Positions 9,838 through 20,044 of a stretch of 64,000 nucleotides of DNA are shown here, piece after piece. This stretch comes from Hyphomicrobiales bacterium (GTDB lineage: Bacteria > Pseudomonadota > Alphaproteobacteria > Rhizobiales > Methylopilaceae), in the NCBI GenBank assembly GCA_022842205.1, contig JALHQA010000002.1, forward strand, positions 310,001-374,000. The letters run 5' to 3'. Numbering within the stretch: position 1 is the first letter of the stretch; every line of letters starts with the position of its first letter. The position numbers and the translations under genes were made by a program. The notes under the pieces are model-generated. The model ran no database searches, was not told the DNA's origin, and saw only the letters and a list, made by a program, of their open reading frames with translations.

Positions 9838-10563
9838 TCAGGCGAATGCAGCCCAGAGCATCGACAGGCCAGCGACAAGCAGCATCGCGTCCAGCGCGTT
9901 CTCAAACGCGCGCGTCGACATGCGCAGCAGAAGCGAACGTCCCATAAGCGCCCCCGCCATTACAGCCGCGCCGACAAGCAGACCCTTTGCAAAGATCGGA
10001 AGCGGCAGCGCACCCGCCTGGTAGAAAGCCGCGATCTTGCCGACAGAAACGACAAGTGCACCGGCCGCCTCGGTCGAGATCAGCGCGCCCTTCATCAGGC
10101 CGAACGCGGCGAATATCGGAATGCTGACCGGCCCGGTGGACAGAGCGATGCCGGAGAGAAAACCGATTGCAAACCCGGCGAAGCCTAGCCCGGGCAGGCC
10201 AACGCTGATCCCGCGGGCTTCCAGCATCCTGTGCGTCGGGATCATCAGCAGGAAGAACGCTCCCAGCATCGCCGTGGCGAGATCCGGCGGGAGGACGAGC
10301 AGCGTATTGGCGCCGAGCGCCGCGCCCATCGCTCCCGGGATGGAATAGGCCAGAAAGGCGCGCCAGTTCACCTCTCGCCACCACGACGCGACCTTGGCGA
10401 TGTTTCCCATGAAGGCCGCGATGGCCATGATCGGCACCGCCTGCTGCGGACCGAACTGGAACACGAGGACAGGAAGAAGAATAACCCCTGCGCCTGTACC
10501 GATGATGCCGCTGAGACAGCCGGCGGCGAGGCCGCAGATCAGTATGAGCGCATAGATCGTCAC
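9838..10563 (-). CDS. TauE/SafE family sulfite exporter-type permease
   Basis: GLAAGCLSGIIGTGAGVILLPVLVFQFGPQQAVPIMAIAAFMGNIAKV. Confidence 0.88.
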   Translation of the reverse strand: MTIYALILICGLAAGCLSGIIGTGAGVILLPVLVFQFGPQQAVPIMAIAAFMGNIAKVASWWREVNWRAFLAYSIPGAMGAALGANTLLVLPPDLATAMLGAFFLLMIPTHRMLEARGISVGLPGLGFAGFAIGFLSGIALSTGPVSIPIFAAFGLMKGALISTEAAGALVVSVGKIAAFYQAGALPLPIFAKGLLVGAAVMAGALMGRSLLLRMSTRAFENALDAMLLVAGLSMLWAAFA

Positions 10564-10575
10564 TCGGCCTGCGCG

Positions 10576-11457
10576 TCAGTGTAGGCGTACATCTTCCTTC
10601 GTCTCATCCTCATCGGGCGGCGGCGAAACCGGCTCCGTCGGCTTCGGCTGAGCGGTCGCCATGCCGTATGCACGTGCCTGCCGCTGATAGCTCATGAAGG
10701 CAACCGGCATCAGCGCCAGATAGAGGATGACGCCGATGGTCAGAAATTCGAACGTGTAACTGACGAGAATTGCCGCAAAGAGAACGGTGATGAAGAAGAC
10801 GGGCACCACCATGTCGCGTGGAATGCGCGAGGCCGATTTCTTGAACGACCAGGTCGGCAGTTTCGACACCATCAACAGCGCAATGACGACGCAATAGACC
10901 AGCGAGGCGCCCGCGGTCAGCGTCGGCAGATTGAGCGTGCCGAGGTGCCCGAGATAGATCGGCAGCATCACGAGCAGCGCTCCGACAGGCGCCGGGACAC
11001 CGACGAAGAAGTCCTGCGCGTAGTCCGGCTTCGGCACATCGAGCGCGACGTTGAAGCGGGCAAGACGCAGCGCCGCGGCCACCGCGAACACGATGGAGCC
11101 AGCCCAGCCGAACGAGCCAAGTTCGTTCGTCGTGTAAAGGAACAGCAGCACCGCGGGGACGACGCCGAAATTGACGAAGTCGCACAGGCTGTCGAGTTCC
11201 GCGCCGAAGCGCGAAGTCCCTTTCAGAAGCCGCGCGAGCCTTCCGTCCAGGCCATCGAGGACGGCGGCGACAACAACGGCATAAACCGCAAGTTCCATCC
11301 GCCCTTCGATGCCCATTCGGATTGCGGTCAGGCCAATGCAGATCGCCAGCAGCGTGAGCAGATTGGGAATCAGCACCCGCACCGAGACCGCCCGGAAGCG
11401 GCGCGGCGGCTCGTTGCCGTCAGGATCGAAAGGCGAAAACAAGCGGTTCATGGGCAC
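10576..11457 (-). CDS. pssA: CDP-diacylglycerol--serine O-phosphatidyltransferase
   Basis: CDP-alcohol transferase motif DGLDGRLARLLKGTSRFGAELDSLCDFVNFG. Confidence 0.93.
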   Translation of the reverse strand: MPMNRLFSPFDPDGNEPPRRFRAVSVRVLIPNLLTLLAICIGLTAIRMGIEGRMELAVYAVVVAAVLDGLDGRLARLLKGTSRFGAELDSLCDFVNFGVVPAVLLFLYTTNELGSFGWAGSIVFAVAAALRLARFNVALDVPKPDYAQDFFVGVPAPVGALLVMLPIYLGHLGTLNLPTLTAGASLVYCVVIALLMVSKLPTWSFKKSASRIPRDMVVPVFFITVLFAAILVSYTFEFLTIGVILYLALMPVAFMSYQRQARAYGMATAQPKPTEPVSPPPDEDETKEDVRLH

Positions 11458-11505
11458 CTTCTAACGCATCTCCCTGCCATCCAACGCGCGAAACGGCCAA
11501 AATGG

Positions 11506-12207
11506 CTAATCCGTCCTGTACGAGGTCCGCGCAGACCCGCCCGACAACTCGGCAAGGATAGTTTCGCCGCCGACCGCCGTCTGGCCGACGGCGGCGACCG
11601 TCACCGCCCCCTTTGGCAGGTAGACGTCGAGCCGCGAGCCGAACCGAATGAGGCCGAAGCGGGCACCGGGCGCGATCTGGTCGCCTTCCCTGGCCCAGCA
11701 GACAATGCGGCGGGCGATCAGCCCCGCGATCTGCACCACCGCGACTTCGCTCTCGCCGCTCTTGATGATGAGACTGTTGCGCTCGTTGTCCTCGCTCGCC
11801 TTGTCGAGATCGGCGTTCAGGAATTTGCCCGGCCGGTAGGAAATACGCGTGATCGTGCCACCGACCGGCACGCGGTTCACATGCACGTTGAACACCGACA
11901 GAAACACCGAAATGCGCGTGCGCTTGTCGCGACCGAGGCCAAGCTCGGGAGGCGGCACCGCCTGATCGACCGCCGTGACGAGGCCATCCGCGGGCGAAAC
12001 CACGAGATTGGGGTCGAGCGGGATGACCCGCACCGGATCGCGGAAGAAATACGCGACGTAGACCGTGATGATGAACCCGATCCAGCCGAGCGGCTCCCAG
12101 ACCAGCATGAGCGCCAGCGCCGCGACGAACGCGATCGCGATGAAGGGATAGCCCTCGCGGTGAACCGGCGGGATGAATTTGCGGATTGAGTCGATGACGC
12201 TGAGCAT
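11506..12207 (-). CDS. psd: phosphatidylserine decarboxylase proenzyme
   Basis: [26 protein letters not shown]-terminal [14 protein letters not shown]; adjacent to pssA. Confidence 0.93.
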   Translation of the reverse strand: MLSVIDSIRKFIPPVHREGYPFIAIAFVAALALMLVWEPLGWIGFIITVYVAYFFRDPVRVIPLDPNLVVSPADGLVTAVDQAVPPPELGLGRDKRTRISVFLSVFNVHVNRVPVGGTITRISYRPGKFLNADLDKASEDNERNSLIIKSGESEVAVVQIAGLIARRIVCWAREGDQIAPGARFGLIRFGSRLDVYLPKGAVTVAAVGQTAVGGETILAELSGGSARTSYRTD

Positions 12208-12273
12208 GGGGCGGAGGAGATAGCATGTTCCCTCCCTTCAAGGGAGTGAAAAACCGGCTTCCCTTACCTTCGG

Positions 12274-14253
12274 TCAGGCCAACCGGACGGTCTCCGGCAG
12301 CAGTTCCTCCGGCTCTTCCCCGTCGTCCTCGGTACCGGAGGCATCCGGCGGCGGGCTTTCCGCATCCGCCAAAGTGAGACGAGCCTGATCGGCCTCGCGC
12401 TGGCGGTTCCACATGCCGGCATATAGTCCGCCGGCGTCGAGCAGTTCGTTGTGCGTGCCGCGCTCGACAATGCGCCCGCCGGACAGCACGATGATCTCGT
12501 CGGCGTTGACGATGGTGGACAGCCGATGCGCGATGACGAGCGTGGTGCGGCCGCGCGCCATCTGCTCCAGTTCGTCCTGGATTTCCTTTTCGGTGTAGCT
12601 ATCGAGCGCCGAGGTGGCCTCGTCGAGGATCAGGATCGGCGGACCTTTCAGGATCGTGCGGGCGATGGCGACACGCTGCTTCTCGCCGCCGGAAAGCTTG
12701 AGACCGCGCTCGCCGACCTCGGTGTCGTAGCCCTTCGGCATCGACCGGATGAAACCATCGATCTGGGCCATGCGCGCCGCCTGCTCGATCTCGGCATCGC
12801 TCCCGTCCCAGCGTCCATACCGGATGTTGTAGCGGATCGTATCGTTGAACAGCACGGTATCCTGCGGAACCATGCCAATGGCATCGCGCAGGCTGTTCTG
12901 AGTGACGTCGCGTATGTCCTGACCGTCGATCAGGATGCGGCCGGAGGAGACATCGTAGAAGCGGAACAGTAGCCGCGAGATCGTGGACTTGCCTGCGCCG
13001 GAAGGCCCAACGATCGCGACCGTCTTGCCAGCCGGTATCTCGAGCGACACGCCCTTCAGGATTTCGCGGTCCGGCTCGTAGCTGAAATGCACGTTCTCGA
13101 ACGTCACCGTGCCCTGCACGACGTTCAGGGGCAGCGCGCCCGGACGGTCCTTGACCTCGGGGTCCTCGCCGAGAAGGCGGAACATCGCCTCGATGTCGGT
13201 GACGGCCTGTTTGATCTCGCGATACACCCAGCCCATGAAGTTCAGCGGTTGGTAAAGCTGGATCATCATGGCGTTGATCAGCACGAAATCGCCGACCGTG
13301 TTGTTGCCGGCGCGGATGTCGAACACCACCATGGCCATGCAGACAGCAAGGCCGATGGAAAAGATGACCGCCTGCCCGGCGTTGAGCCAGGATAGCGAGG
13401 TGTATGTCTTGACGGCCGACTTCTCGTAAGCGGCCATGGCGCGGTCGTAGCGCGCGGCTTCCCGCTCCTCGTTGCCGAAATATTTGACGGTCTCGTAGTT
13501 CAAGAGCGAGTCGATCGCCTTGGAGCTCGCATCCGTATCCTGCTCGTTCATCGCGCGGCGGATCGACAGACGCCACTCGCTCGCGAAATAGGTGAACGTC
13601 ATGTAGAACAGCACCATCGCCGCGATTGCGGCGGCGTAACGCCAGTCGAACTGCCACCACAGCACGCCGAGCACGAGCGCGAACTCGAACAACGTCGGTA
13701 CAACGGTCAGCATCGCCGTTCGGGTCAGGGTCTCGATCGCGTTGCGGCCGCGTTCGACGACGCGCGCGAGACCGCCGGTGCGGCGGCGCAGATGAAAGCG
13801 CAGGCTAAGCCGATGAATATGATCGAACACGCGCAGCGCCATGCGGCGGACAGCGTGCATGACGACCGCGGCCGTCAGCGCGTCGCGCATCTGCGCCGTG
13901 ACGACCATCAGAATGCGGCCAAGCCCGTACAGCGCCACCATTGCGACGGGCGCGCCGAGGGCAAACGCGACCCACGCATTGTCTGCCACGGGTTCCCGCC
14001 CGCCATCGATCAGCGTCAGCGCGTCAGTGGCCCATTTGAAGGCATAGGGAACGGCGATGGTGATGAGCTTGGTGGCGACGAGCATCACCAGCGCCAGCGC
14101 GATGCGCAGCTTCAGGTCCGGCCGGTCACCGGGCCACATATAGGGTTGCAGGTCGCGAAAGGCGCGAAAGAACGCCCCACCCTCGGCGTTCACAGCCGGC
14201 GCCGCGCCTTTATGGGCGCGCGCCACAGGCTGCACGCCGTTCTGAGATGTCAT
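12274..14253 (-). CDS. ABC transporter permease/ATP-binding protein, ATM1/HMT1-like
   Basis: Walker A VGPSGAGKST, signature LSGGEKQRVAIART, Walker B ILILDEATSALD; N-terminal region KLITIAVPYAFKWATDAL. Confidence 0.92.
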   Translation of the reverse strand: MTSQNGVQPVARAHKGAAPAVNAEGGAFFRAFRDLQPYMWPGDRPDLKLRIALALVMLVATKLITIAVPYAFKWATDALTLIDGGREPVADNAWVAFALGAPVAMVALYGLGRILMVVTAQMRDALTAAVVMHAVRRMALRVFDHIHRLSLRFHLRRRTGGLARVVERGRNAIETLTRTAMLTVVPTLFEFALVLGVLWWQFDWRYAAAIAAMVLFYMTFTYFASEWRLSIRRAMNEQDTDASSKAIDSLLNYETVKYFGNEEREAARYDRAMAAYEKSAVKTYTSLSWLNAGQAVIFSIGLAVCMAMVVFDIRAGNNTVGDFVLINAMMIQLYQPLNFMGWVYREIKQAVTDIEAMFRLLGEDPEVKDRPGALPLNVVQGTVTFENVHFSYEPDREILKGVSLEIPAGKTVAIVGPSGAGKSTISRLLFRFYDVSSGRILIDGQDIRDVTQNSLRDAIGMVPQDTVLFNDTIRYNIRYGRWDGSDAEIEQAARMAQIDGFIRSMPKGYDTEVGERGLKLSGGEKQRVAIARTILKGPPILILDEATSALDSYTEKEIQDELEQMARGRTTLVIAHRLSTIVNADEIIVLSGGRIVERGTHNELLDAGGLYAGMWNRQREADQARLTLADAESPPPDASGTEDDGEEPEELLPETVRLA

Positions 14254-14319
14254 ATCCGTTCCGAAAATCCTTGAATCCGGCCTTCATATAGGTTGCCGGA
14301 CGCCGCTGTGCGAGCGGCG

Positions 14320-15669
14320 CTAGCCGCCCGGCACAACGAAAATCTGGCCGGGGTAGATGCGGTCCGGGTCGCGGATCTGATCGGAATTGGCCTCGTAAAT
14401 CGTCGAATACCGCACGCCTGCGCCATAAAGCTGCCGGCTGATCTGCCAGAGATTGTCGCCGCGCTGGACTTGGAACGTCTCCACCTTCGATACCACAGGA
14501 TTGGCGGATGCGGTTGCCGCCGGCTCCTGCGGAACCGCCGGGGCCTGAGGCGCCACCGCCGTTTCCTGCGCTGGCGGCGGCGGAGAAGCGGGCTGCGCAG
14601 ACGGTTCCGAAGGCGCCGTTGCCGGAGCCGGAGCGGGCTTCCGGGGCACGGCCGCCACAACCGGCGCTTCAGGAGCGGAAGCCGCAGGCGCCGCCGGGGG
14701 TGAGGCAGGCGCTGCCGGGGATGCCGCAGGCGCCGGCGCCTTTGGCGCCGACGGCGGTGCGGGAGCCGGCGGCGGAGCCGATCGAGGAGCGGCGCTTTGG
14801 ACTTGAGGTGCTGGTGCTCGCGCCGGGCCGGACTGCGCCACCGTCGTCGTCTGCGAGGTAAACGGCACTTCCGCACGGGCGATTACTTTGCCGTCTGGAC
14901 CGGTCTGGTCGATGCGGACGCGGTATTCGCCCGCCGACAGCCCCTTCGAGACGGTCAGAGACCAGCGACCGTCGGGGCCTATGGTGGCTTCCGCCAGCGG
15001 CGCTTCATTCAGATAGATGACGGTTTTGCCGCCGGGCGGGCCGGAGCCCTGGACAAACAGCCGCCCGCTCTCCGCCTCCACAGCGCCTATCCGCAGTTGC
15101 GTATCGGCACCCGCCGGCGTCTGTACATAGCCGGGCACCTGCGACAGCGCGCCGGCATCGGGCCCTTCAGGGGCACCCGCCTGGACGACCTGCGAGGGCT
15201 TGCCGGGTTCGCCGACGACGACGAGAACTTCTCCCCGGCCCGGCTCGGGTACCGAAACGGTGACCGCTTGGCGGGAGCCGCCATCCGTGCTCCTGAGCAC
15301 CAGTTCGTGGCTGCCAGGCTGCAGCGGCGCAGGCATCAGGACAAATTCGCCAACTTCATTCGCCCTGGTGCGGTCGATAACCTTCCCGTTCGCAAGAAGC
15401 TCGATCTCGCTGCCGGGTGCGGCCCTGCCGGCCACGATGGCCTCCCCACCGGGCTCGACCCGCACAACATCAAAGGTCGGACGTGTCGCAGCCTGCTGGC
15501 CGGGCTGTTCCGGCAAGGGCGCGGCGGTGTTCGGAGCAGGTTCGGCGGTCACGGCGGCCGTCTCCGGAGCCGCAGCCTCGTTTCGTACGACCTGCCAGCG
15601 AGCAAACACCCCAAGGGCCACCGCCAGCAGGATGACAAGGCCAAATATGGCCAGGCGGCGCGCGTTCAT
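14320..15669 (-). CDS. LysM domain protein with N-terminal TM and Pro/Ala-rich linker
   Basis: MNARRLAIFGLVILLAVALG; C-terminal VQRGDNLWQISRQLYGAGVRYSTIYEANSDQIRDPDRIYPGQIFVVPG. Confidence 0.85.
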   Translation of the reverse strand: MNARRLAIFGLVILLAVALGVFARWQVVRNEAAAPETAAVTAEPAPNTAAPLPEQPGQQAATRPTFDVVRVEPGGEAIVAGRAAPGSEIELLANGKVIDRTRANEVGEFVLMPAPLQPGSHELVLRSTDGGSRQAVTVSVPEPGRGEVLVVVGEPGKPSQVVQAGAPEGPDAGALSQVPGYVQTPAGADTQLRIGAVEAESGRLFVQGSGPPGGKTVIYLNEAPLAEATIGPDGRWSLTVSKGLSAGEYRVRIDQTGPDGKVIARAEVPFTSQTTTVAQSGPARAPAPQVQSAAPRSAPPPAPAPPSAPKAPAPAASPAAPASPPAAPAASAPEAPVVAAVPRKPAPAPATAPSEPSAQPASPPPPAQETAVAPQAPAVPQEPAATASANPVVSKVETFQVQRGDNLWQISRQLYGAGVRYSTIYEANSDQIRDPDRIYPGQIFVVPGG

Positions 15670-15814
15670 GGTTCCAGCCCTCCGGATCGACGCAATGTTG
15701 TCGCCGTTAACCCTCATTGTCCCCGGGAAAGCAACAGGATCAAGTGGCGGAATTCCGACACCATCCCCAGATTAGGGGACAAGAGGAAAAACGAAGCGAA
15801 AGAAGAACAAGAAA

Positions 15815-16432
15815 ATGGGTCTTATAAAATCTGTATGTGTCTACTGCGGCTCGGGTCTGGGTCGCGATCCCCGCCACGAAGCCGATGCCCGCGCACTGGG
15901 CGAAATTCTCGCCAGGAACGATGTCGGTCTTGTGTATGGCGGCGGGGGTATGGGCCTGATGGGTACCGTGGCGCGCAGCGTGCTCGACAATGGCGGGCAT
16001 GTCACCGGCATCATTCCGGAATTTCTGATCAACCGCGAACGCATGCTCGACGACGTGCAGGAACTCATCACAGTCGAGGACATGCACACCCGCAAGCGCC
16101 TGATGTTCGAGAAGGCCGATGCCTTCGTGGCACTGCCGGGCGGCATCGGCACTCTGGAAGAACTCGTCGAACAGCTCACCTGGGCGCAGCTCGGGCGACA
16201 CAAGAAGCCGATCCTCGTCGCCAATCTGCACGGCTATTGGGAGCCCCTGCTCTCGATGCTTGAGCACATGACGGCACACGATTTCATCCGCGAGACGTTG
16301 TGGGTGCCCTACCTCATCACCGACCGGGTGGAAAACATCCTGCCGGAACTCGAGAAGGCGGCCGAGGACGTGCTCGAAGCCGGCGAAATGCCAAAGGTGG
16401 CCGTGGCCGGAACGACGTTGGGGAAGATGTAA
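15815..16432 (+). CDS. LOG family protein (cytokinin riboside 5'-monophosphate phosphoribohydrolase-type)
   Basis: VCVYCGSGLGRDP, VYGGGGMGLMG and PGGIGTLEELVEQLTWAQLG motifs. Confidence 0.92.
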   Translation: MGLIKSVCVYCGSGLGRDPRHEADARALGEILARNDVGLVYGGGGMGLMGTVARSVLDNGGHVTGIIPEFLINRERMLDDVQELITVEDMHTRKRLMFEKADAFVALPGGIGTLEELVEQLTWAQLGRHKKPILVANLHGYWEPLLSMLEHMTAHDFIRETLWVPYLITDRVENILPELEKAAEDVLEAGEMPKVAVAGTTLGKM

Positions 16433-16437
16433 TTACG

Positions 16438-16830
16438 ATGTCATCGACCGACGAAGAGATTGCCGACGCTACAACTAGAGCATCTCTTGATGATGTCGGA
16501 ATACGAAAATCCGTGGGTTATCTGCCTCGAAGAACTGTCCGGAGTGTTCTTGGAAAGCGTGTCGAAGAGGTTGCACATACCTTAATCGAACGCGGCCTTT
16601 CCGTGAGAATACTGTCTGAAGACGAATGCCCAATTCATACCGGCGTCCTCTTCGCCTTCGACCGCTCCATGGCCGAAAGGATCATCAAACAGCATGCAGA
16701 GGTTCTTCGACAAAAGAACTGGCCGCCCGATGTCGATCAGGTGATGACGCAAATCTCGACTGTCTGGTTCGAAATGGACGATCCGGCTATGCCGCTTATC
16801 CGCGATCTCTATAACGACACCACAGATTAA
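16438..16830 (+). CDS. hypothetical protein, atypical composition
   Basis: ATG 6 bp after LOG stop; MSSTDEEIADATTRASLDDVGIRKSVGYLPRRTVRSVLGKRVEEVAHTLIERGLSVRILSEDECPIHTGVLFAFDRS... Confidence 0.6.
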   Translation: MSSTDEEIADATTRASLDDVGIRKSVGYLPRRTVRSVLGKRVEEVAHTLIERGLSVRILSEDECPIHTGVLFAFDRSMAERIIKQHAEVLRQKNWPPDVDQVMTQISTVWFEMDDPAMPLIRDLYNDTTD

Positions 16831-16840
16831 TAGGCCGCCG

Positions 16841-18454
16841 CTACGGAGCAGGCGCGCCGCTCTTCACCAGCTTGTAGGTGATGGAATCCACCAGCGCCTG
16901 GAACGAGGCATCGATGATGTTTGGCGACACGCCGACCGTGGTCCAGACATCGCCGTCCCCGTCCGTCGACTCGATGGTGACGCGCGTGACGGCTTCGGTG
17001 CCGCCGTTGAGGATGCGGACCTTGAAGTCCGTCAGCCGGAGATCTGAAATATAGGGCTGATAGACGCCGAGGTCTTTCCGCAAGGCCACATCGAGCGCGT
17101 TGACCGGACCGTTGCCTTCGGCGACGGACATGCGGCTTTCGCCCCGCACGAGCAGCTTTACAACCGCTTCGCAAACCGTCGCCCATTCGCCCTTCGCATT
17201 CTGCCGGCGTTCGACAGAAGTGCGGAAACTGTCGATCTCGAAATAGGCTGGCACCGAGCCGAGCGTGCGACGCGCCAGAAGATCGAAGCTCGCCTCCGCC
17301 CCCTCATACGAATAGCCGGCATTCTCGCGATCCTTGACCACTTCGAGCAGCCGATCGAGCCGTGCGTCGTCTTTCGCGACGCTGATGCCGGCGCGTTCCA
17401 GCTCGGCCAGAAGGTTCGATTTTCCGCCCTGGTCCGACACCATGACGCGACGCTTGTTACCCACGGCTTCCGGCGGCACATGCTCGTAGGTGCGCGGATC
17501 CTTCAGGATCGCCGAGGCATGTATGCCCGCCTTGGTGGCGAACGCGTTGGCGCCGACATAGGGCGCATGTCGATTCGGATTGCGGTTCAGCATCTCGTCG
17601 AGCACACGCGATATATGAGTCAGGCCCTGGAGCCCCTCCGTCGTGACGCCGATGTCGAAATGCGCAGCAAATTCCGGCTTCAGCTTCAACGTGGGAATGA
17701 GTGTCGCGAGATTGGCGTTGCCGCAGCGCTCTCCGAGCCCGTTCAGCGTGCCCTGGATCTGGCGCGCGCCGGCCGCCACCGCCGCCAGCGAATTCGCGGC
17801 GGCGCAGCCCGTATCGTCATGGGCGTGGATGCCGAGATGCGTGCCAGGGATTTGCCTGCGGACATCCGAAACGATCTTGAACACCTCGTGCGGAAGCGTG
17901 CCCCCATTGGTATCGCACAGCACGATCCAGCGCGCGCCGGCTTCGTGCGCCGCCCTGGCGCACGCCAGCGCATAGGCCGGGTTGGCCTTGTAGCCGTCGA
18001 AGAAATGCTCACAGTCGACCATCGTCTCGCGGCCGGAGGTGACGCCAGCCGTGACTGTTTCGCGTATGGACACCAAATTCTCATCGAGAGTCGTGCCGAG
18101 CGCGACCTCGACATGGTAGTCCCATGTCTTGCCGACAAAGCACAGCGCGTCCGAATTTGCGTTGAGCACCGTCTGAAGGCCGGGATCGTTGGAGACCGAA
18201 CGCCCTGCCCGCTTGGTCATACCGAAGGCCGTGAAGCGCGCGGTGTCGAGAGTCCGCTTTTCGGAGAACAACGCCGTGTCAGTCGGGTTCGCGCCGGGAT
18301 AGCCGCCCTCGATATAATCGACGCCCAGCCCGTCGAGCAGACGCGCGACCTCGAGCTTCTCGTCCAGCGAGAAATCGACTCCCGCCGTCTGCGCGCCGTC
18401 ACGCAGCGTCGTGTCGAAGAGATAAAGCCTCTCCCTTACCGCGCCACTTCCCAT
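16841..18454 (-). CDS. cimA: (R)-citramalate synthase
   Basis: [53 protein letters not shown]-CoA lyase-like core plus LeuA allosteric domain. Confidence 0.92.
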   Translation of the reverse strand: MGSGAVRERLYLFDTTLRDGAQTAGVDFSLDEKLEVARLLDGLGVDYIEGGYPGANPTDTALFSEKRTLDTARFTAFGMTKRAGRSVSNDPGLQTVLNANSDALCFVGKTWDYHVEVALGTTLDENLVSIRETVTAGVTSGRETMVDCEHFFDGYKANPAYALACARAAHEAGARWIVLCDTNGGTLPHEVFKIVSDVRRQIPGTHLGIHAHDDTGCAAANSLAAVAAGARQIQGTLNGLGERCGNANLATLIPTLKLKPEFAAHFDIGVTTEGLQGLTHISRVLDEMLNRNPNRHAPYVGANAFATKAGIHASAILKDPRTYEHVPPEAVGNKRRVMVSDQGGKSNLLAELERAGISVAKDDARLDRLLEVVKDRENAGYSYEGAEASFDLLARRTLGSVPAYFEIDSFRTSVERRQNAKGEWATVCEAVVKLLVRGESRMSVAEGNGPVNALDVALRKDLGVYQPYISDLRLTDFKVRILNGGTEAVTRVTIESTDGDGDVWTTVGVSPNIIDASFQALVDSITYKLVKSGAPAP

Positions 18455-19773
18455 GTCGAGCCCTCCGGGCCGTCCTTGATCGCGATGCCCTGTGCGGTCA
18501 GATGATCGCGGATGCGGTCGGCTTCCGCAAAATTCTTCGTCTTGCGCGCATGCAGGCGCTGCGCGAGCAACTGCTCAATCTCGGCCGCCGGTATCGACGG
18601 CTCGGGCGCGGTCGCCTTGCGCCAGGCGGCGAACTCCTGCGGCCGGAAGCCGAGGAAATCGAGCGTACCGGCGAGCGACTTCTTGCCGGCGGCGCCTTTC
18701 AGCGCGTGGATTTCCGCGATTGCCTTCGGCGTGTTGAGATCGTCGCACAGGGCTTCCAGTACGGCCGGCGCGGGCTTCGACTCGGCATGATCCGCGGCCG
18801 CGTCGAACCAGCCGGCCAGCGCCTTTTCCGCTTCCTGCAAATTCTTCAGCGTCCAGTTGATCGGCTGGCGGTAATGCGTGCCGAGCATAGCGAGGCGGAT
18901 GACATCGCCATGCCAGTCGGCAAGCAGTTCACCGATGGTGACGAAGTTGCCGAGCGATTTCGACATCTTCTCGCCCTCGACCTGCAGGAAGCCGTTGTGC
19001 ATCCAGACATTGGCCATGACGTTGTGGCCGAAGGCGCAGCAGGTCTGCGCGATCTCGTTCTCATGATGCGGAAACACGAGGTCGATGCCGCCGCCATGAA
19101 TGTCGAACACTTCGCCGAGATGCTTCCACGACATCGCGGAGCATTCGATGTGCCAGCCCGGACGGCCGCGGCCCCACGGGCTGTCCCAGCCCGGCAGGTC
19201 CGGCTCGGACGGTTTCCACAAAACGAAATCCATCGGGTCGCGCTTATAGGGCGCGACCTCGACGCGGGCTCCCGCCTCCATCTCGTCGAGCGAGCGATTG
19301 GCGAGCTTGCCGTAGTCCGGCATCGACGGGACGTTGAACAGCACATGGCCTTCCGCCGCGTAGGCGTGGCCGCGCGCGATCAGCATCTCGATCAGCGCGA
19401 TCATCTCGGCAATGTGTTCGGTGGCGCGCGGCTCGATGGTCGGCCGCAGCGTGCCCAGCGCCTCGACATCGGCGTGGAAGACCCGCGCGGTCTCTTCGGT
19501 CAGTTCGCGGATCGAGATGCCGCGTTCGGCGGCGCGCGCGTTTATCTTGTCGTCGACATCGGTGATGTTGCGCACGTAGGCGACGTTCTTCGGACCGTAG
19601 AGATGGCGCAGCAGCCGGAACAGCACGTCGAACACGATGACCGGTCGTGCATTGCCGATATGGGCGCGGTCGTAGACCGTTGGGCCGCAGACATAGAGGC
19701 GCACCCTGGCCGGATCGATCGGCGCGAAGGGCTCCTTCGCGCGGGTCAGGGTGTTATGAAGAGCAAGCGACAT
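18436..19773 (-). CDS. cysS: cysteinyl-tRNA synthetase
   Basis: [40 protein letters not shown]. Confidence 0.97.
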   Translation of the reverse strand: MSLALHNTLTRAKEPFAPIDPARVRLYVCGPTVYDRAHIGNARPVIVFDVLFRLLRHLYGPKNVAYVRNITDVDDKINARAAERGISIRELTEETARVFHADVEALGTLRPTIEPRATEHIAEMIALIEMLIARGHAYAAEGHVLFNVPSMPDYGKLANRSLDEMEAGARVEVAPYKRDPMDFVLWKPSEPDLPGWDSPWGRGRPGWHIECSAMSWKHLGEVFDIHGGGIDLVFPHHENEIAQTCCAFGHNVMANVWMHNGFLQVEGEKMSKSLGNFVTIGELLADWHGDVIRLAMLGTHYRQPINWTLKNLQEAEKALAGWFDAAADHAESKPAPAVLEALCDDLNTPKAIAEIHALKGAAGKKSLAGTLDFLGFRPQEFAAWRKATAPEPSIPAAEIEQLLAQRLHARKTKNFAEADRIRDHLTAQGIAIKDGPEGSTWEVAR

Positions 19774-20044
19774 ATAAATCCCGTGGCTTTTGCCGGCCCC
19801 GGCAGTCGCGTCTCTCTCACATCAGACAGATACGGCCACGGCCAGCTTTCGAGCTAACCGCAAATAATAACGATCCGGATAAAGGCGGAGTGCTGGGCCG
19901 TCATGGGCGGGACAATGAGCAGCGCCCTTGGGCCCGTCAAGGGCATTCTCCCTCTGGGCAAGGCCCCTTCATCCACACTTAGGCCCGATTTTGGCGGTCT
20001 ATCCGATTTGGACCCTGGCCCCCGCGGGCGATAGATTGGACCCT

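Noticed and set aside
10945-12189. 414-aa plus-strand ORF over pssA/psd
   Set aside because: Antisense to two well-identified phospholipid genes.
14510-14900. Repetitive-looking GC-rich stretch as a possible DNA repeat element
   Set aside because: It encodes the Pro/Ala-rich linker of the LysM protein; low-complexity coding, not a mobile or CRISPR repeat.
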